A stretch of DNA of 64,000 nt. Origin: JAAUTT01 sp038213375 (GTDB lineage: Bacteria; Bacteroidota; Bacteroidia; Bacteroidales; JAAUTT01). The stretch spans positions 56,544 through 120,543 of the forward strand of contig JBBQTB010000016.1 in the NCBI GenBank assembly GCA_038213375.1, read 5' to 3'. The translations under genes were made by a program, and so were the position numbers. This document shows positions 55,213 to 63,491 of the stretch, piece by piece (positions within the stretch are counted from its first letter, which is position 1; every line of letters starts with the position of its first letter). The notes beneath the pieces are model-generated. The model was not told the DNA's origin. It did no database searches and was given only the letters and a program-made list of their open reading frames with translations.

Positions 55213-56481
55213 ATGAACGAAGAGTTTCTCTCTTTTATCTGGAAATATGGTCTTTATGAATCTGGAGATTTTTATTCGGAAGGAGAAAAAATTGAAATTA
55301 TTCATCCCGGTGACCATAACAGAGATTCAGGTCCTGATTTTTTTAATGCCAAAATAAAAATCGGAAACACCATTTGGGTAGGAAATGCTGAAATTCATGT
55401 TAAAGCTTCGGATTGGAACCAACACAACCATGACCAAAATTCAGCCTTTGACAATGTTATTCTTCATATAACATATAATAATGATATTCAGATTTATACC
55501 TCTAAAGGTCTTAAAGTACCTACAATTGAACTGAGGTTTAATCAACATTATCTCGAAAATTATAATTTTTTAATGACTGATCAGCAATGGATTCCCTGTG
55601 GTTATCGGTTAAAAAAGATAGATCCGTTCATTGTTTCATCCTGGTTAAGTAAAGTAGGTGTGGAAAGGCTAGAGTCCAGAATAGAACCCATTAAGGAAAA
55701 TTTAGTCGAAACAACCAATAATTGGGAGGAAGCATTTTATCGGCAATTGACTCGTAGTTTTGGCTTTCATGTAAATTCATACCCTTTTGAGGCATTGGCG
55801 AAATCCACACCATATATTATTATAAAAAAACATGCCCACGATATCTTACAACTCGAAGCGCTTTTGTTCGGACAAGCAGGATTTTTAGGTAATGATTATA
55901 GCGATGACGTCTATTACAATAAGCTTAAAATTGAATACGAATTTCTAAAAACAAAATACGCGCTTCATTCAATGGATATTCATCTGTGGAAATTTATGAG
56001 GTTACGACCTGTTAACTTTCCCACAGTTAGAATAGCTCAGTTAGCAGCATTAATCAATCGTTACCCGACACTATTTTCGTTATTATTTGATTCAAAAAAA
56101 CTATCATCAGTATACCAAATTTTAATTGGTGATCTTTCCGACTATTGGAACACTCATTTTACTTTTTATAAAGATTGCAAATTTAGCAGAAAATCGTTGG
56201 GGGTCGAATCTGCTAAAACAATTGCTATTAATACTGTTGTCCCTTTCTTTTTTGTTTATGGGAAGATGATGGGTAATACTGATATTCAGGATAGAGCCAT
56301 GCAATTTTTGGAACTGATAGAACCCGAAGAAAATTCTGAAATAAGAAACTGGAAAAAGGTTGGCATTCTTCCTAAAAATGCATTTGACAGTCAGGCATTA
56401 TTACAACTCAAGTCAAGTTACTGCAGCAAAAGACGATGCTTGGAATGTGGAATAGGGTCGAGGATTATTTGCAATTTTTAA
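55213..56481 (+). CDS. DUF2851 protein
   Basis: A 422-residue protein of the DUF2851 family: FLSFIWKYGLYESGDFY, IIHPGDHNRDSGPDFFNAKIKIG (an endonuclease-like acidic/His cluster) and IWVGNAEIHVKASDWNQH. The C-terminus has the family Cys pair and ends RCLECGIGSRIICNF. It may be a nuclease-fold protein, though no function is established. It is the last core gene before the accessory region that runs to the window end. Confidence 0.9.
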   Translation: MNEEFLSFIWKYGLYESGDFYSEGEKIEIIHPGDHNRDSGPDFFNAKIKIGNTIWVGNAEIHVKASDWNQHNHDQNSAFDNVILHITYNNDIQIYTSKGLKVPTIELRFNQHYLENYNFLMTDQQWIPCGYRLKKIDPFIVSSWLSKVGVERLESRIEPIKENLVETTNNWEEAFYRQLTRSFGFHVNSYPFEALAKSTPYIIIKKHAHDILQLEALLFGQAGFLGNDYSDDVYYNKLKIEYEFLKTKYALHSMDIHLWKFMRLRPVNFPTVRIAQLAALINRYPTLFSLLFDSKKLSSVYQILIGDLSDYWNTHFTFYKDCKFSRKSLGVESAKTIAINTVVPFFFVYGKMMGNTDIQDRAMQFLELIEPEENSEIRNWKKVGILPKNAFDSQALLQLKSSYCSKRRCLECGIGSRIICNF

Positions 56482-56713
56482 GTATTACCCATCAAAGAAG
56501 AAAATTATTACAGGGAGTGCCGCAATACAATGGCAATATCAGCGCAATAAATTGGAAGAACAAGGCACAAGCGAAACCGGCTTCGAATAGTAAGCCTACG
56601 GTTTCAATTATTACAAGCTCAACCGCCTATCCTCCGGCAAACATGGCCACTGCAAAACCTCCGGCGTATTGTCGAAAAAAATGGTATTGATATTACGGGA
56701 ATATTATAAATAG
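56482..56713 (+). other. Decayed sequence between DUF2851 gene and integrase remnant
   Basis: No intact gene. Short frames read as protein fragments (for example around 56510-56590, ITGSAAIQWQYQRNKLEEQG followed by a stop, and around 56650-56710, LQNLRRIVEKNGIDITGIL followed by a stop). I cannot assign them to a family. This looks like scrambled or eroded mobile DNA at the boundary of the accessory region. Confidence 0.4.
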
Positions 56714-56901
56714 TATAAGCCCAAACAATGGCTTTTTGGAGGAATGTCGGGCGAAGATTATTCGCCAAGCAGCATACAATCCATAAGGTATATACAAAGT
56801 TTATTAGGACACATAAACAGCAAAACCACCAAGGTTTACACCCACGTCACGAATAGAGGATTGACCAGATAAAAAATCCATTGGATGGAATAGACATTTA
56901 A
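56714..56901 (+). pseudogene. Frameshifted C-terminal remnant of tyrosine recombinase/integrase
   Basis: The frame from 56714 reads a C-terminal integrase segment: YKPKQWLFGGMSGEDYSPSS, then RYIQSLLGHINSKTTKVYTH with the catalytic His in LLGH and the nucleophile Tyr in KVYTH. After VTNRGLTR a stop at 56870 and a two-base frame shift lead to KNPLDGI and a stop at 56901. The segment with the conserved HxLRH box is missing between the two blocks, so an internal deletion has occurred. Integron integrases and related enzymes end in a similar PLD tail, but without the IntI-specific insert the exact subfamily cannot be named. An attC site lies 600 bp downstream. Confidence 0.75.
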
Positions 56902-57152
56902 ACAAAAACATTGTAGAACAGAATAGTTTACTAAATTGCACAGAAAATGGCCTGACTATGAAATGTGTTTTCGAAATAATTTTCAACCAAAAGAATGAAT
57001 AACATCGAAAGACAAGGTCCAGATAATAGTAAGATAACCGCTATTGGGGTTATAGAGATGTAAGGCGTCATTGTAAGAAAAAAAAACGTGATAAAAACAT
57101 TTAAACAATGAATCGAATTTAAATAAAGAGTAACAATCTAAAACAAAACAAA

Positions 57153-57413
57153 ATGGGGAAAATAACAAGTTTAAAAAGCAACTGGATTAAAATTGCAGAC
57201 CAACATATAAATCTTAATTCATTTTCAAATATTAAAAAGGGTGAATTTGGATTGTTTGAGAATGAAGATGAAAGATATTATATTGAAGTAACCGAACTTA
57301 ATAAAAACGAAGAAGGTTCAGAAAATAAATATATGATTACAACTTATAAAGAAAAGGAGAAAGGGTTATGGGAAGAAGATTATGAAAAGATTATTTCCGC
57401 TCTTAAATCTTAA
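57153..57413 (+). CDS. Small hypothetical protein, probable first cassette gene
   Basis: An 86-residue protein I do not recognise. It has no signal peptide or membrane segment; the pattern suggests a small beta-rich domain (FGLFENEDERYYIEVTELN) with a charged C-terminus (EEDYEKIISALKS). It lies between the integrase remnant and a 130-bp attC site whose R'' end follows the gene by 95 bp, so it fits the position of an integron cassette gene. No promoter was identified. Confidence 0.55.
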   Translation: MGKITSLKSNWIKIADQHINLNSFSNIKKGEFGLFENEDERYYIEVTELNKNEEGSENKYMITTYKEKEKGLWEEDYEKIISALKS

Positions 57414-57508
57414 ATAAAAAATTGATTAGTTGTATTACCCTATAGTGAGATTTACTGACTTGTAGATTGAAATTAGAGCAAAAAGACTAATGGTAAAAAA
57501 CAACGAAC

Positions 57509-57638
57509 GCCTAACAATGTTTAGCATTAATGGCGGGTGAAGCATGTTCCGCAAGGTTCGTTCCCCGCATCAGCCACTTAACGTTTTGAAAGGATATTCG
57601 CCCACAATCCGCGAATAATGCTACACTTCCCGTTAGGC
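57509..57638 (+). other. Integron attC recombination site
   Basis: Seen directly: R'' box GCCTAAC (57509-57515) and R' box GTTAGGC (57632-57638) are exact reverse complements and match the consensus RYYYAAC and GTTRRRY. Inner boxes TAGCATTA (57522-57529) and TAATGCTA (57616-57623) also pair. The spacers (6 and 8 bases) and the 130-bp total fit attC geometry. The centre (GGCGGGTGAAGC... to CCCGCATCAGCC) can form further hairpins. It lies after the 86-residue protein gene and 42 bp before the nuclease gene, as expected for a cassette junction. Confidence 0.78.
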
Positions 57639-57680
57639 ACAAGTAGAAAAAATAACAAGCTCATCAAAAATTGACAACTA

Positions 57681-58283
57681 ATGGATAAAGCAATTTGCCC
57701 AAAATGTGGCAAGACAAAAAAGACCTGGTTCCCTTTATGTTGGGACTGCACAGAGAAGGAAAAACAAACGCCTCGTTGTGAAATTTGCAATAAAGAAGTG
57801 CCAGAAGGACACACTTTGTGCAAAGATCATTGGAAAGAGAAATTTGATGAGAAGAAGAAGTTACAAAGTATTGAATTTGTTAAGAGTAAAAAAGAAATTG
57901 AGTTTAAAGAAAAGTTTGAAGGGAAATATTATTTCAATTCTCAGAAAGTCAAATCTAAAAGTGAACTTTTGATTTGCTACTTTCTGACAGCAAACGGTAT
58001 TAATTTTCAATATGAACCATTGATGACGCTTGATAAAGAAATAAGGCCAGACTTTGTTATTGACGATATGAAAGGAAATACAATTATTTTGGAACATTTT
58101 GGAATGGATGATAATGTTTATAAACTGAAAAGAGAAAATAAAGAGAAAGAATATAAAAAATTATGTGCAGAGAATTCCCAATTCTTTTTCGTAAGTACAG
58201 ATGAAGATGATATTTACAACTTGAAAGATAAGTTGGGGAAAAAACTGAATGACACTCCATTGAAGAAAGTCATATGGAAATAA
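57681..58283 (+). CDS. Zinc-ribbon PD-(D/E)XK nuclease-like protein
   Basis: A 200-residue protein. Two zinc fingers are visible: C6-x2-C9-x10-C20-x2-C23 and C33-x2-C36-x10-C47-x2-H50. A charged linker leads to a nuclease-like core with E95 (SKSELLICYF), D124 (IRPDFVI) and E138 (IILEHFGM), resembling the nuclease fold in some UvrD-like helicases. The usual Lys of PD-(D/E)XK is replaced by the EHFG pattern of that subgroup. It is a stand-alone cassette gene preceded by an attC site and cut off from its own downstream site by a group II intron remnant. Its role may be defence or DNA repair. Confidence 0.75.
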   Translation: MDKAICPKCGKTKKTWFPLCWDCTEKEKQTPRCEICNKEVPEGHTLCKDHWKEKFDEKKKLQSIEFVKSKKEIEFKEKFEGKYYFNSQKVKSKSELLICYFLTANGINFQYEPLMTLDKEIRPDFVIDDMKGNTIILEHFGMDDNVYKLKRENKEKEYKKLCAENSQFFFVSTDEDDIYNLKDKLGKKLNDTPLKKVIWK

Positions 58284-58297
58284 ACTACCTGTACCCA

Positions 58298-58558
58298 ATC
58301 GAGTAGGCTCTCCCCGTCAGTAACTGACGGGGAGAGCCTCTCACAGTCCCCGGAAATGATTCCTTTTTTATAAATGTAAGAGAACGTGTATACCTTTGCA
58401 TGGATAGCAGTTAGCAAGTGACAGGTCGGTTGTTGGTGCTTTTTGCCCGTCTCATAGTCTTGTTTCAAAGATATACCGTTTCTGTTCGTCAGTACCGGAT
58501 TTTACCGTTTGTCTTCCTTGAGTGCATGGATCGCCCAAACCACCTTGCCACTTGCTAA
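58298..58558 (-). mobile_element. Group II intron remnant 1
   Basis: On the minus strand this ends in the intron-type 3' terminus CCTACTCGAT, preceded by a perfect 15-bp hairpin (58306-58338, stem GGCTCTCCCCGTCAG) in the position of domain VI. The 3' about 190 bases are nearly the same as those of remnant 2. An internal piece (around 58465-58515) matches sequence at the window end in copy 3. The flanks GTTAGCAAGTG...CGG on the plus strand at 58408 and its inverted counterpart near 58543-58558 form a long imperfect palindrome. No reverse transcriptase is left. Boundaries on the left are firm and on the right approximate. Confidence 0.55.
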
Positions 58559-58698
58559 CTCTTCGGGCACGACCCCCCGTGAGTAAGGGATTTTCAACCT
58601 CTAGAAAAATACACACTTGCTGCTTGCTCTTTGGAAATAAATTTGCATATTTAAACTTTTCCCAGAGCTTACAACAAGTGTGCGCGCTGCTCATGCAG

Positions 58699-58835
58699 GG
58701 CACACACACGGTGTATAAAATATTGGGGCTTAGGTGGTTTGCCGAGCGCATCGCCCGCTGGCAAGGCTCTTCCAAGTTGAAAGGAAAGTAGCCACGAAAT
58801 CCTTTACATTTCATACCGCAGCCGTTGGAAGCAAG
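58699..58835 (+). repeat. attC-like imperfect palindrome
   Basis: The left arm (GGTGTATAAAATATTGGGG, about 58709) and the right arm (CCTTTACATTTCATACC) pair imperfectly, and the site ends in CCGTTGGAAGCAAG (58822-58835), sharing the pattern CCGTT(A/G)nnnnCAAG with the genuine attC at 57630-57643 and with the element ending at 62808. It is about 137 bp long, the same size class as the attC. The left R'' box is degenerate. The ATPase/nuclease gene starts 63 bp to the right. Confidence 0.45.
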
Positions 58836-58898
58836 TGTAAAAAAAGATCTCGACACACTGTACATTGCAATACAAATTGAAAACATTTATAGACCAAG

Positions 58899-61800
58899 AT
58901 GAACGAAATACCAACAATAAATCGTGACGAAATATTAAATAATGCAAAAAAGGAATCTGAATTATCAGACTTGAAGCAACACGCAGACAAGATGATAAGA
59001 GGGTTTGAGAATTTCAACAATTATTCGTCTAATCGAGCAGTGTGGGAATTAGTTCAAAATGCTTGTGATTTGACTACAAACTGTGAAGTTAATTTAGATT
59101 ATAGAAATAAAGGCTTTTCATTTACTCACAACGGAAAACCATTTACCACAAAATCGTTTATTTCTTTGATAAAGCAAGTAAGCGGAAAATATGGAGAAGA
59201 ATCTGAAGTTCCAGAGGTTGGAAAATATGGGACAGGCTTTTTGACGACTCATACATTTGGACGGAAATTTCGTTTAAATTCAATTCTTGAAGCCAACAAT
59301 ACTTATTTCGAAATCAAAGACTTTTTAATTGACCGTAGCCCTAAGGAATGGAAACCGTTAAGTGAAAATATTAGAACGCAAAAGGAAAATGTTTATCAAC
59401 TTATACAAGAGGGTGCGATTCTTTCCAATCCAGAAACAAAAACAACATACACATTTTTACCTGAAAGTGCACAAGAATTAACTTACATAGCTGAATCAAG
59501 TAAAGATTTAGAAGATTACATTCCTATTGTTTTGACGATTAATGACCGACTCAAAAAAGTAAATGTCATTTTAAGTGATGCAGAAATTTCTTTTGAACGA
59601 ATCACAAAAGAAAAAGCAGCAAATGTCAAAGGAATAGAATTATACAAAACATCGATTTCAAGAAATGGTAAAAGCAAAATATTATATTCTATCATTGAAC
59701 CAAATGACCAAATTGAAATCATTCTTCCTATAAATGAGAAACTTGAATTGTTTCAATTTCACGAAAGAGTTGCCCGACTATTTTTATATTATCCGTTAAT
59801 TGGTTCAGAAAATTTTGGTATAAACTTCGTTATTAACTGTAATCAATTCCTGCCAACAGAACAAAGAGACGGAATTCATTTAGAAAGCAACAAAGACCAA
59901 GTAAAAGAGCAAGAAGAAGAGAACCAAAGAATAATAGAAAAGGCTTCACAACTCATTTTTGACTTTCTAAAAAGCAACGTAATAAGCGTGTCTAATCCGT
60001 TATTATATGCTCAAATAAATTTCAAAAGAAACACAGACAATAATTTATTGAACAAGTATTTTGAAAGACTACAAAACACTTGGATAAAAGAGTATAAATT
60101 ATTGCCCATTGTCGAGACCATTGAAGGTTTTAAGCCTATTAATGAAGTTTATTTTCTTGGCGAAGAACTTCTAAATAATACAGAATATTTTGATGATATT
60201 TATACATTAGTATCCATCTTTTACAGCAATATTCCAACAAAAGAGAAAGTTATTTTATGGAGCAAATTTGCCAGTGAATGGGCTAATGAAAACACTGTTT
60301 TTATTGAACATCAAGATTTGGTTGAGAAAATATCAAAAGAGAATTTAACCAAGTTCGATAAAAAAAGCTTAATCAATTACTACAAGAATCTAATTGTAGA
60401 AGAAAAAATTAATTATTTTTCGGAACATACATTATTACCAAATTTAGATGGTAAATTCTGTTTCCTTTCTTCGCTTCTTACGCCTCAAAATTTAAACGAT
60501 ACGCTTATTGATATAGGAAAATCTTTAATCCCGAACTCCTTTGAACGACTAATTCACAAGGATTTTTGTTTCGATTTTCACTTTGAAAAATTTAACAGAA
60601 AAGAATTTTCCAATAGCGTTAAAACTAAATTAGATGAAATGCAGGCTTCAACTTGCATTTATTTCCCTGAAGCAATCAATGCAGTAAATTTCATCTTTCA
60701 ATCTTTTGAGAAAATGCAAAAACTTGACCCTGTTTTTTTTGACAACCTATTAAAGTATTGTAAGCTAAATAACAATGTAAATTCTCAAAGCAAGCCTTCT
60801 ACATTAGTCAAAATAATTAGCAAGTATTATTTTTTAGATGAGAGCTTAATTCAATTATCTAATCTTGAAAATCAAGAAGAAAATTTAGACATTCGTCCGG
60901 CAAGAAAAATTTTGGTTCAAATTTTCTTTAATTTACTTCAACATCATAATGAAGAATGGGTAAAACCAAACGTTGAGTTGTTGCTTGAAATAGCAAATTG
61001 CAATGAAGACAGTCTTAAAGAAGTTTATTCAACTTCAAAAATTTACCCTAATCAATTGAATCAATTAAAAAGTAATAGTGAATTAAAAAGAGATATTGAC
61101 ATAATTCCTGAAATCAAAGACCTCTACAACAAGGTAACAAAGGACGAAATCAGGAAAGATTTAGTTTACATAGAATTCAATGATTTTGTTGCTGAGGATA
61201 GATTTATAAACAGCAAATATTTAACTAATCACATTGAAGATGTTTTTTTCAATTCTGACATTCATAACGTAAATGAACACCCTTTTAAAGAGGAAATACT
61301 GAGAATTATATCATCGTTACGTGACAAAAAATATGCTGAACTATTTCCCCGACTTGACGATAAAAAAGCAAATTTAATGTTAGAGGTAGTTACAAATGAA
61401 AACACGAAAGACGAAATTTTCGCTATTGTAACTTTAAAGGAATCTGAATTAAAGAAGCTTGGCAAACTTGTGCAACAAGACAATTTTGCAGCAATTTTAA
61501 TTGCAGCGACTATTTTACTTCAACAACAAAGAGAAAATGATTCGGATTTTCATCATAAACACGAAATAGGAACATACATTGAAAGTTTAATTAGACAAAA
61601 GTTGTCGCGCGAATTGCAAGACAGAGTTTCTTTTGGAAATAAAGAATCTATTGAGACATCCGACATACAAGGTGGGCAAGACATTGTTGTATTTCTTGAC
61701 GAAAATCCAGTATATTTCATAGAAGTAAAATCAAGGTGGAATTCACAGAATTCAATATCTATGAGCAAACTACAACTTCAACGTGCTGTTGAAGAAACCG

Positions 61801-62090
61801 AACGCTATGCCTTGTGTGCAGTGGATATTACACGTTACACGGGTACAAATGATAGATACAAACTTTCAACTGATGAAATTTTACCGCTGACAAGATTCGT
61901 AGCAAATATTGGTGGAATTATTAAACCTTTAATAGAAGACAATTTGGAAGCAGAAAAAAATCAGAATGAATCAATACATTTAATTGACTACCGTGGTATA
62001 ATTCCGCAGGACGTTGTGCAAGGTGGTAATGATTTTGAAAAGTTCATTGAATTGCTTTCGGAGAAAATAAATATATCTGCAAACAATTAA
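58899..62090 (+). CDS. GHKL ATPase fused to EVK nuclease domain (defence-like)
   Basis: A 1063-residue protein. The N-terminus is a GHKL-type ATPase: N-box E50-L-V-Q-N-A-C-D57, HNGKPF (77-82) and the glycine lid VGKYGTGFLTTHTFG (107-121), resembling sacsin/Hsp90-like folds. A long helical middle (about 300-880) has no recognised motif. The C-terminus (about 886-1000) has a nuclease-type core: E889, D928 in GGQDIVVF and E942-V-K944 in YFIEVKSRW, a DUF3883/NOV_C-like arrangement. Such ATPase-nuclease fusions are common in defence islands, so restriction-like or abortive activity is plausible; this is inference. The gene is flanked on both sides by attC-like motifs and intron remnants, as a cassette. 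Confidence 0.85.
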   Translation: MNEIPTINRDEILNNAKKESELSDLKQHADKMIRGFENFNNYSSNRAVWELVQNACDLTTNCEVNLDYRNKGFSFTHNGKPFTTKSFISLIKQVSGKYGEESEVPEVGKYGTGFLTTHTFGRKFRLNSILEANNTYFEIKDFLIDRSPKEWKPLSENIRTQKENVYQLIQEGAILSNPETKTTYTFLPESAQELTYIAESSKDLEDYIPIVLTINDRLKKVNVILSDAEISFERITKEKAANVKGIELYKTSISRNGKSKILYSIIEPNDQIEIILPINEKLELFQFHERVARLFLYYPLIGSENFGINFVINCNQFLPTEQRDGIHLESNKDQVKEQEEENQRIIEKASQLIFDFLKSNVISVSNPLLYAQINFKRNTDNNLLNKYFERLQNTWIKEYKLLPIVETIEGFKPINEVYFLGEELLNNTEYFDDIYTLVSIFYSNIPTKEKVILWSKFASEWANENTVFIEHQDLVEKISKENLTKFDKKSLINYYKNLIVEEKINYFSEHTLLPNLDGKFCFLSSLLTPQNLNDTLIDIGKSLIPNSFERLIHKDFCFDFHFEKFNRKEFSNSVKTKLDEMQASTCIYFPEAINAVNFIFQSFEKMQKLDPVFFDNLLKYCKLNNNVNSQSKPSTLVKIISKYYFLDESLIQLSNLENQEENLDIRPARKILVQIFFNLLQHHNEEWVKPNVELLLEIANCNEDSLKEVYSTSKIYPNQLNQLKSNSELKRDIDIIPEIKDLYNKVTKDEIRKDLVYIEFNDFVAEDRFINSKYLTNHIEDVFFNSDIHNVNEHPFKEEILRIISSLRDKKYAELFPRLDDKKANLMLEVVTNENTKDEIFAIVTLKESELKKLGKLVQQDNFAAILIAATILLQQQRENDSDFHHKHEIGTYIESLIRQKLSRELQDRVSFGNKESIETSDIQGGQDIVVFLDENPVYFIEVKSRWNSQNSISMSKLQLQRAVEETERYALCAVDITRYTGTNDRYKLSTDEILPLTRFVANIGGIIKPLIEDNLEAEKNQNESIHLIDYRGIIPQDVVQGGNDFEKFIELLSEKINISANN

Positions 62091-62123
62091 AAAGTACTAC
62101 AACGACAACAACACCAGCTGGCA

Positions 62124-62694
62124 ATCGAGTAGGCTGCCGTGGAGCCAAAAGCCTCACGGAGAGCCTCTCACAGTCCCCGGAAATGATGCCTTTTTTATAA
62201 ATGTAAGAAAACTTGTTTACCTTTGCACCGATGGCAGTTAGCAAGTAACAAGTCGGTTGTTGGTGCTTTTTGCCCGTCTCATAGAGCTGTTTCAAAGAAG
62301 TGTGTTTTATGAATTGGTAAAAGCAAGCCCTATCTTGCTATGCCCGCTTGGCAGCATATAAACAGGTTGTGACAAATACTTTCCCAAACGAATGTCGGAT
62401 TCAATTTGTTCCCTGTTTTTAAGCAGGTGTGCATACAGTTCCTTCACGGGCATACCGTCCACGCCAGCCGAGCCTTTGTTCGACACCACTTGGCGATATG
62501 CCCGCATCACGTTTCTACGGTTTAGTACCTGTTCAATCATCCGGTATTGTTTACTTTGTTTGCCCTGTTCCGCTTATAGCAGGGCTGGATAAACCTCCCT
62601 GTTGCATTTGGAACATCTTAATGCTCAGCCCTTCATTAGCTCATTGAGACCTCCGTTTCTCTATAAGGGATCGTTTTACCTGGTACTATGGCCT
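62124..62694 (-). mobile_element. Group II intron remnant 2 with RT fragment
   Basis: On the minus strand the 3' end is the same CCTACTCGAT terminus as in remnant 1, and the last about 170 bases share most of their sequence (TTATAAAAAAGGCATCATTTCC and GACGGGCAAAAAGCACCAAC). The 5' part contains the intron RNA segment around AGGCCATAGTACC and GGAGGTCTCAATGAGC just upstream of the reverse transcriptase fragment. Most of the reverse transcriptase is deleted, so it is inactive. The 5' end abuts an attC-like palindrome. It separates two cassette genes. Confidence 0.7.
62307..62540 (-). pseudogene. Truncated group II intron reverse transcriptase/maturase
   Basis: The first about 60 residues (MIEQVLNRRNVMRAYRQVV, then NKGSAGVDGMPVKELYAHLL and LGKYLSQP) match the N-terminus of group II intron reverse transcriptases (LtrA type). 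After KYLSQPV the frame diverges and ends at a stop, so the catalytic fingers and palm, maturase and endonuclease parts are missing. It is encoded in the intron remnant on the minus strand. Confidence 0.85.
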
Positions 62695-62808
62695 ATTGGG
62701 GTATAAGGGGTAAGGCAAGTGCATCGCTCGCTGGTATGGTTCTTATCGGTTGACAGGGAATCGTCCACGAAATCCCCAACATTTTATACAACCGCCGTTA
62801 CCGGCAAG
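62695..62808 (+). repeat. attC-like palindrome, left side truncated by intron
   Basis: It starts ATTGGGGTATAAGGGG at the intron junction. CCCCAACATTTTATAC pairs with the left arm, and it ends with CCGTTACCGGCAAG (62795-62808), the same boundary motif as the two other sites. It aligns along its length with the element at 58699-58835 (for example GCGCATCGCCCGCTGG versus GTGCATCGCTCGCTGG). The PIN toxin gene begins 70 bp to the right. Confidence 0.45.
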
Positions 62809-62878
62809 CCAAGCAAACTGCACTTTTGACAGATAATCGAAATAATGATTAAATTTGTATAAATTTTAAAGTCTAAAT

Positions 62879-63343
62879 ATGAGGATTCTAAGGATTTACA
62901 TTGACACTTCAGTACTCGGAGGTTTTTTTGACAAAGAATTTGATATTGCAACGAAAAGGCTTTTTGATGAGGTACTAAAAGGAGAATACAAAATTGTAAT
63001 TTCAAGTGTAACGGAAGGAGAATTACTTAATGCCCCTGAACGTGTAAGTACTTTACTGAATAACTTGAACATTGATTACGAAATTCTTACATTGACTGAC
63101 GATGCGATTAATTTAGCCTTAGAATACATAAAGGAAAATGTTGTAGGCCAAACAAGTTATGATGATTGTTTACATATAGCCATTGCAACCATTTCAAAGC
63201 TTGATTTATTAGTGAGTTGGAATTTTAAACATATTGTAAATATCAAAAGGATTCGAGGTTATAACGGGATTAACATTAAAAATGGCTATCCTTCAATTGA
63301 GATTCGTTCACCTAAAGATTTGATTGATTATGAAAACGACTAA
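62879..63343 (+). CDS. PIN-domain toxin of a type II toxin-antitoxin pair
   Basis: A 154-residue PIN nuclease. Acidic residues are D9 (RIYIDTSVLGG), E48 (TEGELLNAP) and D95/D96 (YDDCLHIAIA). The usual last Asp is replaced by Asn115 in LVSWNFKHIVN, a pattern seen in this Bacteroidota PIN subgroup. It should cleave RNA in an antitoxin-controlled manner. Its stop overlaps the start of a 53-codon gene for a small protein (14-bp overlap) that is the likely antitoxin, so the order is toxin first, the reverse of classical VapBC. It lies in a cassette between two group II intron copies. Confidence 0.85.
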   Translation: MRILRIYIDTSVLGGFFDKEFDIATKRLFDEVLKGEYKIVISSVTEGELLNAPERVSTLLNNLNIDYEILTLTDDAINLALEYIKENVVGQTSYDDCLHIAIATISKLDLLVSWNFKHIVNIKRIRGYNGINIKNGYPSIEIRSPKDLIDYEND

Positions 63344-63491
63344 AGATTTTGATTGTGTAAAAATGATGCGTGAAATCCGGGATAAAGTGAATTCTGAGAT
63401 TGTAAAAATGGATTCTGCTCAAATTAAGGAGTATTTCCGGAAAAAATCTGAAGAATTTGAAAATAAATATGGCCAGCCCATAATCAAGTAG
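63330..63491 (+). CDS. Probable antitoxin of the PIN toxin, C-terminus altered by intron
   Basis: A 53-residue charged protein starting MKTTKDFDCVKMMREIRDKV and ending GQPIIK. The style (helical, charged, FRKKSEEFENKYG) matches the small antitoxins that follow this PIN subgroup. The ATG lies inside the last codons of the toxin gene, giving translational coupling. The last codons and the stop (ATC AAG TAG) lie in the 3' end of the group II intron that begins at 63483, so insertion rewrote the tail. Whether the truncated protein still neutralises the toxin is unknown. Confidence 0.65.
   Translation: MKTTKDFDCVKMMREIRDKVNSEIVKMDSAQIKEYFRKKSEEFENKYGQPIIK

Noticed and set aside
58214..58468. 84-codon minus-strand frame with a similar counterpart at 62044-62295
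   Set aside because: The similarity reflects shared intron 3' sequence, not a conserved protein; both overlap the ends of plus-strand genes.
58452..58886. 144-codon minus-strand frame across intron remnant 1 and the attC-like palindrome
   Set aside because: It spans structural repeats and its translation shows no domain; the overlap with two separate elements argues for a chance frame.
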